A DNA stretch of 58,511 nucleotides from an uncultured Bacteroidota bacterium (GCA_913062555.1 CAJXVU010000022.1:1-58511); one strand, 5' to 3'; shown: positions 25,635-34,327, counted from the stretch's first letter. The notes: generated by a model not told the origin, from the sequence alone. Made by a program: numbers and translations.

Positions 25635-26030
25635 ATGAAAAAAGACATACAAATTCCAGAGGTATCACACGTTTATATGGCGGTGGTACAAGAGCATAAT
25701 GAAGTTGATAAAACCATGGACTGGAATGCCTATATCATCAATGATAAGGAAAGTACTTTAGAAATGGTGCTTATTGTATCTAAAGGATTTACCAGCGATA
25801 AGGAGACTTCTACCATGCGTCACAAACTGGAGAATCTTCCATCTAAGAGTTATGCCAAAATAGAATTGATACAAGATGATGTACTTGCGCTTAATAATGA
25901 ATTTAAAGTGTCCTTTTTTGAAGATAACAAGATGTTCGACAAAACTTATCTGTTTAGAAAAAACACGATTAATGATAGCACATTACAAGTCATTCCGTTA
26001 ATGGAAGTCAAAGGTGTTTTGGTGAAATAA
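25635..26030 (+). CDS. Conserved small cytoplasmic protein, unknown
   Basis: A 131-residue soluble protein (opening MKKDIQIPEVSHVYMAVVQE, later TMDWNAYIINDKESTLEMVL and KTYLFRKNTINDSTLQVIPL) with alternating strands and helices, probably one alpha/beta domain. I recognise it as a widespread flavobacterial hypothetical of unknown role. From memory, similar proteins sometimes carry a phenylalanyl-tRNA synthetase label in databases. This sequence shows no synthetase motif, so that label would be a carry-over from its usual place next to pheS. It has a good promoter just upstream. Confidence 0.75.
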   Translation: MKKDIQIPEVSHVYMAVVQEHNEVDKTMDWNAYIINDKESTLEMVLIVSKGFTSDKETSTMRHKLENLPSKSYAKIELIQDDVLALNNEFKVSFFEDNKMFDKTYLFRKNTINDSTLQVIPLMEVKGVLVK

Positions 26031-26079
26031 GAATTTTAAAATAGAGTAATAATTCGTCGGGAAGCTAATATTTTCAACG

Positions 26080-27081
26080 CTAATCCAATTTATCAGTTAG
26101 TTTTTTAAATACTTTTTTAGCGTCTTTGCCTTCGTATAAAATACCATAGACAGCATTGATAATAGGCAATCTGGTTTTCTTTACATTTTTTTTATTGAGC
26201 AAAAAAGCACTTTTTGTGGCATAATAACCTTCGGCAACCATATTCATTTCCATTTGTGCCGATTTTACAGTATACCCCTTACCAATCATGTTCCCAAACA
26301 TTCTATTTCTAGAAAACACAGAGTAACCAGTGACTAATAAATCGCCCAAATAAGCCGAGTTATTAATATTACGTTTCATTTTATGCATCTTTTTAATAAA
26401 ACGTTTCATCTCTCTAATGGCATTACTCATTAAAACACTTTGGAAATTGTCACCATAGCCTAATCCGTGAGCAATTCCAGCAGAAATAGCGTATATATTT
26501 TTTAGCATTACGGCATATTCTGTTCCAATGATATCGTCGCTAATTTTTGTTTTAATATAATTGCTTGAGAGTTGGTTTGCAATTTCTTGAGCCTGGTTTG
26601 CATCAGCACAAGAAATAGTCAAGTATGATAAGCGCTCTAGTGCAACTTCTTCAGCATGACAGGGCCCAGCAATGACCCCAATATGATTAAACGGAATTTT
26701 ATACTCCTTATGTAAATGTTCACCAACCAATAGCCCAGTTTCAGGAATGATACCTTTTACTGCAGACACCGAAACCTTATTTGAGATATCAATGTTTAAT
26801 TTTTGTAATTCAGCATGAATAAAAGCAGAAGGAATTACAAAAATGAGTACATCGGCATAATTGGCAATTTCATTAATATCATTACTCAATTTAAGTTGTT
26901 CCATATGGAATTCTACAGAACTTAAATAATTAGGGTTGTGCTGGTGCTTTAAAAGATGTTCTTTGGCATAAACACTACGCATATACCAACCAACTTCATC
27001 GAGGTTTTCGCAAAGCATCTTTACAATGGCCGTTGCCCAACTTCCACTTCCAAAAACAGCATATTTTAATTCTGAAGCCAT
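26080..27081 (-). CDS. gpsA: NAD(P)H-dependent glycerol-3-phosphate dehydrogenase
   Basis: A 333-residue GpsA, which reduces dihydroxyacetone phosphate to sn-glycerol 3-phosphate for phospholipid synthesis. The N-terminal nucleotide-binding motif is FGSGSWATAI (10-19). The central GPCHAEEVALERLSYLTISC and the catalytic region GTEYAVMLKNIYAISAGIAH with the following GLGYGDNFQSVL are as expected in the family. Length is standard. The gene stands alone on the minus strand, convergent with the 25635 gene and divergent from a lipoprotein gene. The cytoplasmic, housekeeping role is well supported. Confidence 0.95.
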   Translation of the reverse strand: MASELKYAVFGSGSWATAIVKMLCENLDEVGWYMRSVYAKEHLLKHQHNPNYLSSVEFHMEQLKLSNDINEIANYADVLIFVIPSAFIHAELQKLNIDISNKVSVSAVKGIIPETGLLVGEHLHKEYKIPFNHIGVIAGPCHAEEVALERLSYLTISCADANQAQEIANQLSSNYIKTKISDDIIGTEYAVMLKNIYAISAGIAHGLGYGDNFQSVLMSNAIREMKRFIKKMHKMKRNINNSAYLGDLLVTGYSVFSRNRMFGNMIGKGYTVKSAQMEMNMVAEGYYATKSAFLLNKKNVKKTRLPIINAVYGILYEGKDAKKVFKKLTDKLD

Positions 27082-27210
27082 ATAAGATTAAATTTTTAAT
27101 AGTCAAAAGTACATAAAAAATCACGCTTTGGATCCTATTAATTTGTGCTTCGTCAATTTTTTGGCACGCAATTTGAAAACGCTATAGTATAACAATAATA
27201 AAAAGTGCTT

Positions 27211-28146
27211 ATGAAGACTCTAAAACTACTTTCTAGATTTACCTTAATGGCCATAATATTTACCTCTTGTTCTTCTGAAATCATTATTGAAGATGAACCA
27301 GGGATTTCTTTAAACCAATTATTAAACACACATGAGCTATGGTATGTGGATATTAACCAGACTGTAGGTTATGGTGAAACACCTTTTTTACAAATAGCAT
27401 TTACGATTTCGTTTAGAAACGGAACACTTTATGCCAATAATAATTTGGTTGGTATTGGTAGCCAAGGAGGCGGTTTTGGTATCCCAGTTGGTGCTTATGA
27501 CGCTTATGATATGATTTTGGACGTGAACCATGAGATTGATGGTTATGAAACTTTTGATGTGTATCAAATTGATGATAATACGATAGAGCTCTATAACCCA
27601 AATAATGATACGTCCTATTTTTTACATGGATACCAACGGAGTAATTTTGATTATGACTTCGTGTTTTATGATAATATCCACTATTTCTTGCAGGAATATG
27701 AGGCCTGGGAAAAAGTATATACCAGTGAGGAAGGCGTCCTTAATGAATTTGATAATGAAAACTATTTGCAATTTCTATCAGGAGGAAATGATGATACATT
27801 TAGAAGCTCCCAAGATATAGATATTGCTGATGTAAGTGAATTGTACTGGGATTATACTGGGATTTATGGCGTGCAAGACGTGTCTGGAAATGACTATTTA
27901 AAAATTTTAACACTAGATTATGATTACTTCGACAATGAATATTTCGAATTGAACGTTATAGATGATGGGCTCATTGAATTGTATCACGCAACTTCCGGTA
28001 CCTATTATGAATTTGAAGGAAGCGGATATATTCAGTTTATGAGAACATCTGAAAGCGCCAAAGGAAAGTCGAGTTCTACTGAAGTTAAAAAACGTAAACA
28101 AAAAACAGATAAAAAAGGAAACCCACGGGTTAAAACGAGGAACTAA
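27211..28146 (+). CDS. Lipoprotein of unknown function
   Basis: A 311-residue lipoprotein from the ATG at 27211 (MKTLKLLSRFTLMAIIFTSC; Cys20 as lipid site). A GTG six bases earlier is less likely. The mature protein is acidic and aromatic-rich with many D, N and Y residues and seems to contain two related halves, each with a pattern LxYxxxxYxLHG/EFEGxGYI (NDTSYFLHGYQRSN and SGTYYEFEGSGYIQF), so an internal duplication is likely. It ends with a strongly basic tail (KKRKQKTDKKGNPRVKTRN). No family is recognised. Confidence 0.75.
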   Translation: MKTLKLLSRFTLMAIIFTSCSSEIIIEDEPGISLNQLLNTHELWYVDINQTVGYGETPFLQIAFTISFRNGTLYANNNLVGIGSQGGGFGIPVGAYDAYDMILDVNHEIDGYETFDVYQIDDNTIELYNPNNDTSYFLHGYQRSNFDYDFVFYDNIHYFLQEYEAWEKVYTSEEGVLNEFDNENYLQFLSGGNDDTFRSSQDIDIADVSELYWDYTGIYGVQDVSGNDYLKILTLDYDYFDNEYFELNVIDDGLIELYHATSGTYYEFEGSGYIQFMRTSESAKGKSSSTEVKKRKQKTDKKGNPRVKTRN

Positions 28147-28173
28147 AGTTTTGGTTGGTTATTTTAGTTTCTT

Positions 28174-28216
28174 AAACTGCTTAAAAGATATAATTTTTAA
28201 GCAGTTTCTTTTTGTC
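28174..28216 (+). terminator. Strong hairpin terminator after the lipoprotein gene
   Basis: A 13-bp perfect stem (AAACTGCTTAAAA at 28174-28186 and its complement at 28195-28207) with an 8-nt loop is followed by a T-rich tract (to 28216). It closes the 27211 transcript. Confidence 0.85.
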
Positions 28217-28502
28217 TAAAAAGTAAGATAAAGCACTTCACGAAGTCAATTATTAGATTATGTTTTTATGTGCTAAGTGTTGTTTTGAGAGGATTATGAC
28301 AAAATCTGTTAAACTGGTTGTGATTTCTAAACTTCAAATTGAGAGCCTTAAATTTACTACATATTTATAAGCCTAGGGTGTGACTTTATTTTTTAAACGG
28401 GTCTAATGCATATACAATAACCCGGAATATTCTATTGTTAATTTTCATTTTCCAGTAAACTGATCATGACAATGGGTATTCATTAATCTTAAAAAAAAAG
28501 AT
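28217..28502. other. Non-coding spacer before the LysM/BON gene
   Basis: Together with the terminator this makes a 356-bp gene-free stretch. I see no ORF, RNA gene or strong repeat in it beyond the hairpin; the promoter of the next gene must lie here but no clear TAnnTTTG box with TTG was found. Confidence 0.5.
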
Positions 28503-28985
28503 ATGTGCTTATTTTCATTTATTAAAAATGCAGGAGCAAATGTTTTCGGAATTGGAAAAACTGTAGAAGAAGAGGCTGCAGAGGCGCTAGCTGCAAGACA
28601 AAAAGCAGAGGCTACAGCAGCTTCAATTTTGAAAGAAACAATAACTAATTTGCAATTGAAAGTAGAAAATTTAAAGATTCATATTGAATATGATTTGGCA
28701 ACCATTAGAGGCCTGGCATATAACCAGAAAACAAAAGAAAAAGTTGTTTTAGTGATTGGGAATTCTAAAGGAATTGCTTCTGTAGATGATCAAATGAAGG
28801 TAGACCATGAAGAGCCCGAGTCTTTGTTTTATACGGTAGTAAATGGAGACACACTTGGTAAAATAGCAAAAACATATTATGGAAATGCGATGAAATATCC
28901 CGAACTATTTGAAGCAAATAAACCCATGCTTAAAAAGCCTGATTTAATTTACCCAGGACAAGTATTACGAATTCCAAACTTATAA
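28503..28985 (+). CDS. BON-LysM protein, Kbp (YgaU)-like
   Basis: A 160-residue protein with a BON domain (about 50-105: ITNLQLKVENLKIHIEYD ... KVVLVIGNSKGIASVDDQMK) and a C-terminal LysM domain (about 110-158: YTVVNGDTLGKIAKTYYGN and PDLIYPGQVLRIPNL). This is the exact layout of E. coli Kbp/YgaU, a cytoplasmic potassium-binding protein. The N-terminus has an Ala/Glu-rich helix (EEEAAEALAARQKAEATAA) and no signal peptide. It stands alone between two terminators. Confidence 0.88.
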   Translation: MCLFSFIKNAGANVFGIGKTVEEEAAEALAARQKAEATAASILKETITNLQLKVENLKIHIEYDLATIRGLAYNQKTKEKVVLVIGNSKGIASVDDQMKVDHEEPESLFYTVVNGDTLGKIAKTYYGNAMKYPELFEANKPMLKKPDLIYPGQVLRIPNL

Positions 28986-29014
28986 AATTGAATCTTGATA
29001 CTTATTTTTATTGT

Positions 29015-29040
29015 AAACCTGTGTATGCAGGTTTTTTTTT
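29015..29040 (+). terminator. Hairpin terminator after the LysM/BON gene
   Basis: AAACCTG (29015-29021) pairs with CAGGTTT (29028-29034) across a 6-nt loop and runs into an uninterrupted T-tract up to 29040. It separates this gene from the convergent nadD. Confidence 0.85.
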
Positions 29041-29069
29041 GCTCCAGATTAAAAACAGAAAGAAAATAA

Positions 29070-29648
29070 TTATTTGTAAAAATTCATTTCATCTAAATAA
29101 TGCCATACATTTTCAGGGAGCATTGGCTTTATGTTTTTGCCTTCTTTTATAGCACGTCTTATAAATGTAGATGATAATTCCATGATGGGAGATACTACAC
29201 GAATTACTTTTGGGTTATTATTAAAAACAGATACAACAGTACCACTTGAGATTCTTGGGTAAACATATATGAAAAAGCGATCCAAAATAACCTCGAAGTT
29301 TTTCCATTTATGAAAGCTTTTTAAATTGTCTTCTCCCATAATCAAAGCGAATTCATGACCGGGAAATTTTTCTTCTAAATGTGTAAGCGTATTAATAGTA
29401 TAATTTGGCTGAGTTAAGTTGAATTCAATATTCGATGGCTTTAACTTTGGATAATCCTTAGTTGCCAAATACACCATTTCTAAGCGTTGGTGATCGTCAA
29501 GTAAAGTGCTTTTCTTTTTAAATGGACTATGGGGTGTCACTACAAACCAAACTTGATCTAAGTCACTCTGCTCTGCTAAATGATTTGCGATTGTTAAGTG
29601 CCCTACATGAATGGGGTTAAATGTTCCAAAGAAAAGCCCAATTTTCAT
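29070..29648 (-). CDS. nadD: Nicotinate-nucleotide adenylyltransferase
   Basis: A 192-residue NadD, which forms deamido-NAD from nicotinate mononucleotide and ATP in NAD synthesis. The nucleotidyltransferase signature is intact: GLFFGTFNPIHVGHLTIANH (with the HxxH/HIGH-like pair), the middle WFVVTPHSPFKKK and the ATP-binding ISSTFIR-type motif (ELSSTFIRRAIKEGK). It overlaps nothing but lies only 10 bp behind gmk on the same strand, and gmk is 35 bp behind the YicC gene, so the three form one transcript. Confidence 0.95.
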   Translation of the reverse strand: MKIGLFFGTFNPIHVGHLTIANHLAEQSDLDQVWFVVTPHSPFKKKSTLLDDHQRLEMVYLATKDYPKLKPSNIEFNLTQPNYTINTLTHLEEKFPGHEFALIMGEDNLKSFHKWKNFEVILDRFFIYVYPRISSGTVVSVFNNNPKVIRVVSPIMELSSTFIRRAIKEGKNIKPMLPENVWHYLDEMNFYK

Positions 29649-29658
29649 ATGCTAAAAT

Positions 29659-30234
29659 TTAATTTGCTGTTACAAAAGTATTTACCAATTGGTAAGCTTC
29701 GTTGAGTGCTTTGTCTAAATTATCATTTTCAATAATAACATCAAATAATGGAGCAGTAGCTAATTCGGCAGAAGCTTTTGCTACTCTCATATTTATTTTG
29801 TCTTCACTTTCTGTTTTACGTTTTTTGAGTCTTATTTTTAACTCATCAATACTTGGTGGCTTCACAAATATGGACAATGTTTGCTCAGGGAATTTTCGTT
29901 TTATTCGTAAGCCTCCCGAGACATCAATATCGAAAATCACATGCTTCCCTAAGGCCCAAATACGTTCTACCTCAGTTTTTAAAGTCCCATAAAAGTTATC
30001 GCGATACACTTCTTCCCATTCCAAAAATGAATCATTTTTTATATTACTTTTAAAGTCTTCTAGTGATAAGAAGTAGTAATCTTTACCATCAATTTCAATA
30101 CCTCGTTTTTCACGTGAGGTGGCCGAAATAGAAAATTCTAAATTTAGTTCGTTTTGTTTTAATAAATGTCTAACAATAGTCGTTTTGCCAGAACCAGAAG
30201 GGGCCGAAAACACAATAAGTTTGCCGTTATTCAT
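29659..30234 (-). CDS. gmk: Guanylate kinase
   Basis: A 191-residue guanylate kinase (GMP + ATP to GDP + ADP). The P-loop APSGSGKTTIVRHLL is at residues 10-24, followed by FSISATSREKRGIEIDGKDY with the GMP-binding residues, the conserved WEEVYRDNFYGT and the Lid with RIKRKF. Length and motif order are standard. It sits between the YicC-like gene and nadD on the minus strand; the yicC-gmk order is common in bacteria. Confidence 0.96.
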   Translation of the reverse strand: MNNGKLIVFSAPSGSGKTTIVRHLLKQNELNLEFSISATSREKRGIEIDGKDYYFLSLEDFKSNIKNDSFLEWEEVYRDNFYGTLKTEVERIWALGKHVIFDIDVSGGLRIKRKFPEQTLSIFVKPPSIDELKIRLKKRKTESEDKINMRVAKASAELATAPLFDVIIENDNLDKALNEAYQLVNTFVTAN

Positions 30235-30269
30235 TCGGAGATATTTTTAAAAGCCAAAATCTTGACTTA

Positions 30270-31127
30270 TTATAATACGTTTAAAAGTTGTTCCTTAATT
30301 TTTTCAAGCTCATCTTTCATTTGAACCACTAATTTTTGCATAGGAGCATGATTAGATTTTGAACCAATGGTATTGATTTCTCTCCCCATTTCCTGACCAA
30401 TAAAGCCCAACTTTTTCCCGTTTGAATCATCAGAATTTAAAGATTTAATAAAGTACTCCAAATGGTTCTTAAGTCTGACTTTTTCCTCGGTAATATCAAA
30501 TTTTTCTATATAATAAACCAACTCTTGCTCAAATCTATTTTCGTCAACTTTTTCCTTTAATTCAGAAATCCCTTTTCGCAATCGTTCTCTAACACTTTCA
30601 ATACGTTCAGGGTCTATGGCAATAACCTCATTTAATAAGTTGCTTATATTCTCAACGCGGTCTATAAAATCATTTTCTAGAGCCTGACCTTCTTCGCTTC
30701 TATAATTATATATTTTAGATAAAGCATTGTCAATTTCTTTTTGAATAGATTGCCATTCGTTTTCATCAATCTCTTCGCGTTGGGTATTTAAAGCATCCGG
30801 CATACGAAGAGCCATTTTTAGAAGTTCGGTTTCATCTCCGTTTACAACGGCCTTAAGCTGTTCTATGTATTTTTTAATAACAGGTTCATTTAATTGAGTT
30901 GAAGTTTCTTCTCCTGTCATTTCCATATATAATGAAAAATCTATTTTACCACGCACAAGTTTAGAAGCAATAAGTTTTCTAATACTTAATTCTTTTTCTC
31001 TATATATTGAAGGCATTCTAGCATTCAAATCTAGGTTTTTACTATTAAGTGATTTTAATTCAATAGAAATTTTTTTAGTAGGAAGCTGTAAAACAGATTT
31101 TCCATAACCCGTCATTGATTGTATCAT
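30270..31127 (-). CDS. YicC family endoribonuclease-like protein
   Basis: A 285-residue YicC protein using the ATG at 31127 (MIQSMTGYGKSVLQLPTKKI); the frame extends by two codons to 31133, but MIQSMTGYG is the conserved start. The family ends with a DUF1732 domain, seen here as LEYFIKSLNSDDSNGKKLGF followed by GQEMGREINTIGSKSNHA. E. coli YicC has been reported to act as an RNase or as an adaptor in RNA decay. It leads the operon yicC-gmk-nadD. Family assignment is firm; activity here is inferred. Confidence 0.93.
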   Translation of the reverse strand: MIQSMTGYGKSVLQLPTKKISIELKSLNSKNLDLNARMPSIYREKELSIRKLIASKLVRGKIDFSLYMEMTGEETSTQLNEPVIKKYIEQLKAVVNGDETELLKMALRMPDALNTQREEIDENEWQSIQKEIDNALSKIYNYRSEEGQALENDFIDRVENISNLLNEVIAIDPERIESVRERLRKGISELKEKVDENRFEQELVYYIEKFDITEEKVRLKNHLEYFIKSLNSDDSNGKKLGFIGQEMGREINTIGSKSNHAPMQKLVVQMKDELEKIKEQLLNVL

Positions 31128-31241
31128 TCTCAAAATTTAAAAGTTGCACAAAGATAACTAAAACACCTTAAGTTTTATAAAAGATATAAGGAAGGTAGGT
31201 AAATACTTAAAAGTTTAACTTTGCTTTTAAAAATTTAGATA

Positions 31242-31718
31242 ATGTATACAAAACAGTTTGATATTAGGTGGAGTGATATTGATGCAAATAAACATTTAGG
31301 GAACTCAACATATATTGATTATATGAGCCATACTAGGATGGCTTTTTTTACAAAAAAAGGCATCGGACTTGAAACTATGGAAACATTTGGGTTAGGCCCT
31401 ATTGTCTTTTATGAGCATGTATATTATTTTAAGGAAATATTGCTTGGAAGTCCAATTACTGTCAGTTTAGAAGTTTCGGGTTATAGTGAGGAAGGAAATT
31501 TTATAAAGTTTGAGCATAATTTCTATGATCAAAAAGGAAAAAATCTGGCTTTTAGTGAAATGTTGTTTTCATGGATTGATTTAGAAACACGAAAATTAGG
31601 CGCAGTTCCAAGCGAGTTATTACAAATAATTGAAACTTTTCCAAAGTCTGAAAACTTTAAAACATTAACAAAAGCCGACACCAGAAAATTTGGTAGAACT
31701 CCAAAAGACCTCATATAG
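31242..31718 (+). CDS. Acyl-CoA thioesterase, 4HBT/hotdog fold
   Basis: A 158-residue hotdog-fold thioesterase (FIRWSDIDANKHLGNSTYID: the DxNxH catalytic segment with Asp17 region; later GPIVFYEHVYYFKEILLGSP). Proteins of this type cleave acyl-CoA or acyl-ACP thioesters. A TAACTTTG box at 31216-31223 lies 18 bp before the start and is a plausible -7 element, though no TTG at a proper distance is visible. It is divergent from the yicC operon. The substrate is unknown. Confidence 0.88.
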   Translation: MYTKQFDIRWSDIDANKHLGNSTYIDYMSHTRMAFFTKKGIGLETMETFGLGPIVFYEHVYYFKEILLGSPITVSLEVSGYSEEGNFIKFEHNFYDQKGKNLAFSEMLFSWIDLETRKLGAVPSELLQIIETFPKSENFKTLTKADTRKFGRTPKDLI

Positions 31719-31785
31719 ATTTTTAGGTACAAGATAAAATTCCGTAATTTAATAGGATAAAATACTAACACTAAAACTAATAATT

Positions 31786-32220
31786 ATGGAAAACATGAAT
31801 TGGCTAGCGCTAGTTGCTGCAGCATTTTCTGCTTTAGTAACAGGGTTTCTTTGGTACAACCCTAAAACATTTGGTACAGTCTGGATGAAAGAATCGGGGA
31901 TGACTGAAGAAAAAGCAAAAAACATGAATCCTGCTAAAACTTATGGATTAGCGGTGATATTTGCATTTATGGCAGCGGTATTCTTACTAGGAGAAGTAAT
32001 GATTGGTGGTGCTAATGGGGAAATTCATGGAGCAGAACCTTTCTTAACATTTAAACACGGAGCCCTGCATGGAGCAATGGTGGCTTTATTTATTGTATTG
32101 CCTGTTTTTGCTACAAATGCATTATTTGAACAAAAATCATTTAAATATGTAGCTATAAATGTGGGTTACTGGGTCGTTACCTTTGCCGTAATGGGAGGCA
32201 TCGTGAACGCTTGGGTATAA
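31786..32220 (+). CDS. DUF1761 domain membrane protein
   Basis: A 144-residue protein with four predicted membrane spans (about 6-24, 53-72, 88-106 and 121-142). The DUF1761 features are seen: FLWYNPKTFGTVWMKESGMT and a conserved FKHGALHGAMVALFIVLPVF. The family is poorly characterised and occurs in many bacteria. It follows the thioesterase by 67 bp on the same strand and is convergent with the FemAB-like gene, which it nearly touches (stop to stop 16 bp). Confidence 0.88.
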   Translation: MENMNWLALVAAAFSALVTGFLWYNPKTFGTVWMKESGMTEEKAKNMNPAKTYGLAVIFAFMAAVFLLGEVMIGGANGEIHGAEPFLTFKHGALHGAMVALFIVLPVFATNALFEQKSFKYVAINVGYWVVTFAVMGGIVNAWV

Positions 32221-32236
32221 TCTGAAACACATTAAT

Positions 32237-33403
32237 TTAATGAGAGGCTGTTATGGCCTCTTTTTTAGTTTTAAATGCCGTATGTTGTTTGTGTTCTTTA
32301 ATTTTAACACGCCTTATTAAGAATCGGATAATGGTGTTTATTAATGGTCTTTTATGCCTAATATAAACCGTTAAATCTGCTGGTACTGCGCCAATCGTAC
32401 TCTTAATTTCTGAAGCTGTTCTTCCAAAATTTATATGAGAAACCTGTTTCTCAATTCCGATTCTAACATAGTCATTTAAAATTCTTGGATATATGGCGTA
32501 CTTTTTATTTAACTCATAATTTAACCCGATAAAATGGGCGTCTAAATGATTGTTGTTTGCTAATGCAGTAAGAAAACCGATGAGTTTGTCTTCTAACAGG
32601 TAAGCCTTTACAATAAAATTTTCATGATAAATTGCTCTCAGTTTTATATAGGTATTCAAATCTAGAACTTGTGCATTGAAATTCGCATTTGCAATCGTGT
32701 TTTCGTATAGTTTTTGAAGTTCATCTTTATAAGTTGCAAAATCAGATTCTGAAAATATACGAGTTATTAATGTATTACTGGTTTTATCTGCTTTATTCAC
32801 TTTGACTCTATATTTTGATTTCAAAGCTTTTTTGTAATCCTCGTACGTTTTCCAATTTGAATCGAGTTCCAAAATCATATTTGGTTCTACTCGCATCGAG
32901 GAAAACCCGAAATTCTTGAAATGATTTGTTAAACCAAGGGATTGATTTAAAAAGTCCTTAACCAAAACGGCATGTAATGGTTTTGTGCTATTTGCTAAGG
33001 CATTAATTTCTTTAGCGATTGTTGTTAAAACAGCTTTCTTGTTTACTTGATCGCCAATAAAAACACCATGTTCCCCACTTAAAAAAATATTCCCACCAAA
33101 CATAATTCGAATACCGCTGTTACAAAATAGAGCGTGAATAAAGCGCTTTAACCGTGATGAGATTTTTATGTTTTTTAAAATGGCATCAACACCCAATTCA
33201 ATAGTCTGTGTTAGTGCTATTGCAACCGCGGTATTGTGATTCGAAATTAAAATGTACTTGAAACTAATTTTTTTATTAGAACTTTCAAAAGCATTTAAAA
33301 ATTCAGGGCTGAAATAAGCGTTATGGGTACAATTTAGGTCTTCCCAATGCTTAGAAGGGATATCATAAACAGCGTTGTAAATAGTACTAGTAAATGAATC
33401 CAT
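32237..33403 (-). CDS. GNAT/FemAB-like acyltransferase
   Basis: A 388-residue protein with an acetyltransferase fold of the FemAB-related type (Acetyltransf_6-like). The conserved core includes YEDYKKALKSKYRVKVNKAD and, later, YLLEDKLIGFLTALANNNHL with FIGLNYELNKKYAIYPRILN and INFGRTASEIKSTIGAVP. Such enzymes transfer acyl or aminoacyl groups to cell-wall precursors or polysaccharides. No membrane span is seen. Its last codons (32243-32266) contain the hairpin terminator of the opposite gene. The donor and acceptor are unknown. Confidence 0.7.
   Translation of the reverse strand: MDSFTSTIYNAVYDIPSKHWEDLNCTHNAYFSPEFLNAFESSNKKISFKYILISNHNTAVAIALTQTIELGVDAILKNIKISSRLKRFIHALFCNSGIRIMFGGNIFLSGEHGVFIGDQVNKKAVLTTIAKEINALANSTKPLHAVLVKDFLNQSLGLTNHFKNFGFSSMRVEPNMILELDSNWKTYEDYKKALKSKYRVKVNKADKTSNTLITRIFSESDFATYKDELQKLYENTIANANFNAQVLDLNTYIKLRAIYHENFIVKAYLLEDKLIGFLTALANNNHLDAHFIGLNYELNKKYAIYPRILNDYVRIGIEKQVSHINFGRTASEIKSTIGAVPADLTVYIRHKRPLINTIIRFLIRRVKIKEHKQHTAFKTKKEAITASH
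32243..32266 (+). terminator. Terminator inside the 3' end of the convergent gene
   Basis: AGAGGC (32243-32248) and GCCTCT (32256-32261) form a 6-bp GC-rich stem with a 7-nt loop, followed by a T-tract to 32266. It would end the plus-strand DUF1761 transcript, but it lies within codons for the last residues of the minus-strand GNAT/FemAB-like gene (stop at 32237-32239). Confidence 0.7.
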
Positions 33404-33439
33404 TGTTGTTTAGTCGCAAATTTATTTAAAACTTAAAAG

Positions 33440-33796
33440 CTACGATTTTTCAAGTTCAGTCTTTGCTGCTTTAATGTTTTTTTGTGAATTCCCAATAAAA
33501 ATTTTAGAACCTGAAAGGATAACAGGACGCTTCAAAAAGGTATAATGTTCTAGTAAATAATGTTTGAAGTCGCGTTCAGTTAAATCTTGGTTTTTTAAAT
33601 CCATTTCTTTATATAGTTTAGCTCTTTTACTAAATAGGGATTCGTAACTGCCCGATAGCCCGTGCATTTCTTCAAGTTGGGTTGCCGTTATTTCTTGTGC
33701 TTTTATATCTTGAAGTACAAATTCAGAAGAAGGATTAAGTTCTTTTAAAATTCTAAGACAAGTATTACAAGTTTTTAAGAAGTATATTTTTTTCAT
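33440..33796 (-). CDS. ArsC/Spx family thioredoxin-fold protein
   Basis: A 118-residue protein of the ArsC/Spx fold from the ATG at 33796 (MKKIYFLKTCNTCLRILKEL). The active-site CNTC motif is present as in Spx and MgsR type proteins. The C-terminal half has the ArsC features LLEHYTFLKRPVILSGSKIF with a conserved Arg-Pro. It may be an arsenate reductase-like enzyme or a redox-sensing regulator; the length is normal for both. It lies between the FemAB-like gene and the DinB gene, 37 bp upstream of the former on the same strand. Confidence 0.85.
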   Translation of the reverse strand: MKKIYFLKTCNTCLRILKELNPSSEFVLQDIKAQEITATQLEEMHGLSGSYESLFSKRAKLYKEMDLKNQDLTERDFKHYLLEHYTFLKRPVILSGSKIFIGNSQKNIKAAKTELEKS

Positions 33797-33867
33797 GACC
33801 AACTAATATTAACTTTACAAAGAAAATAAATTCGACAAGAATAGATGCTTTTTTAAATATAAATAAT

Positions 33868-34323
33868 ATGCAATACGCTCTGGATATAACCCTGAAAAAT
33901 AGAAAAATATTGAATTCTATTATAGAGAAATTTTCTTTAGAAGAATTGAATAAAGTACCTGATGGCTTTAAAAATAATTTAATATGGAATATTGCTCATG
34001 TTATAGTTACTCAGCAGCTTTTAATATATAATTTATCAGGATTGCCAATGTTAACGAGTGATGCCATGGTTGTGACTTATAGAAAAGGATCAAAAGTAGA
34101 GCGTGATTTAAGTCAAGACGAGATCAATGAAATCAAGGAACTGTTGTTTACATCAGTGGAGAAATTAAAAACGGATTATGAAGCAGGTTATTTTAAAACC
34201 TATACGGCTTACACAACGTCTACAAATAGTACAATGACCAATGTAGAAGAGGCTATAGCTTTTAATAATTTTCACGAGGGCATACATTTGGGATATATAC
34301 TCGCACTAAAAAAATCAATCTAG
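33868..34323 (+). CDS. DinB family protein
   Basis: A 151-residue four-helix protein of the DinB/YfiT type. Metal-binding histidines are expected at AHVIVTQQLL (His about 47) and at NFHEGIHLGYILAL (two His near residues 137 and 141), which fits the usual three-His site. The opening YALDITLKNRKILNSIIEKF and the length agree with the family. DinB-like proteins are thiol-dependent transferases, but most are uncharacterised. It is 4 bp before the antiporter gene, so both are transcribed together. Confidence 0.85.
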   Translation: MQYALDITLKNRKILNSIIEKFSLEELNKVPDGFKNNLIWNIAHVIVTQQLLIYNLSGLPMLTSDAMVVTYRKGSKVERDLSQDEINEIKELLFTSVEKLKTDYEAGYFKTYTAYTTSTNSTMTNVEEAIAFNNFHEGIHLGYILALKKSI

Positions 34324-34327
34324 AGGA

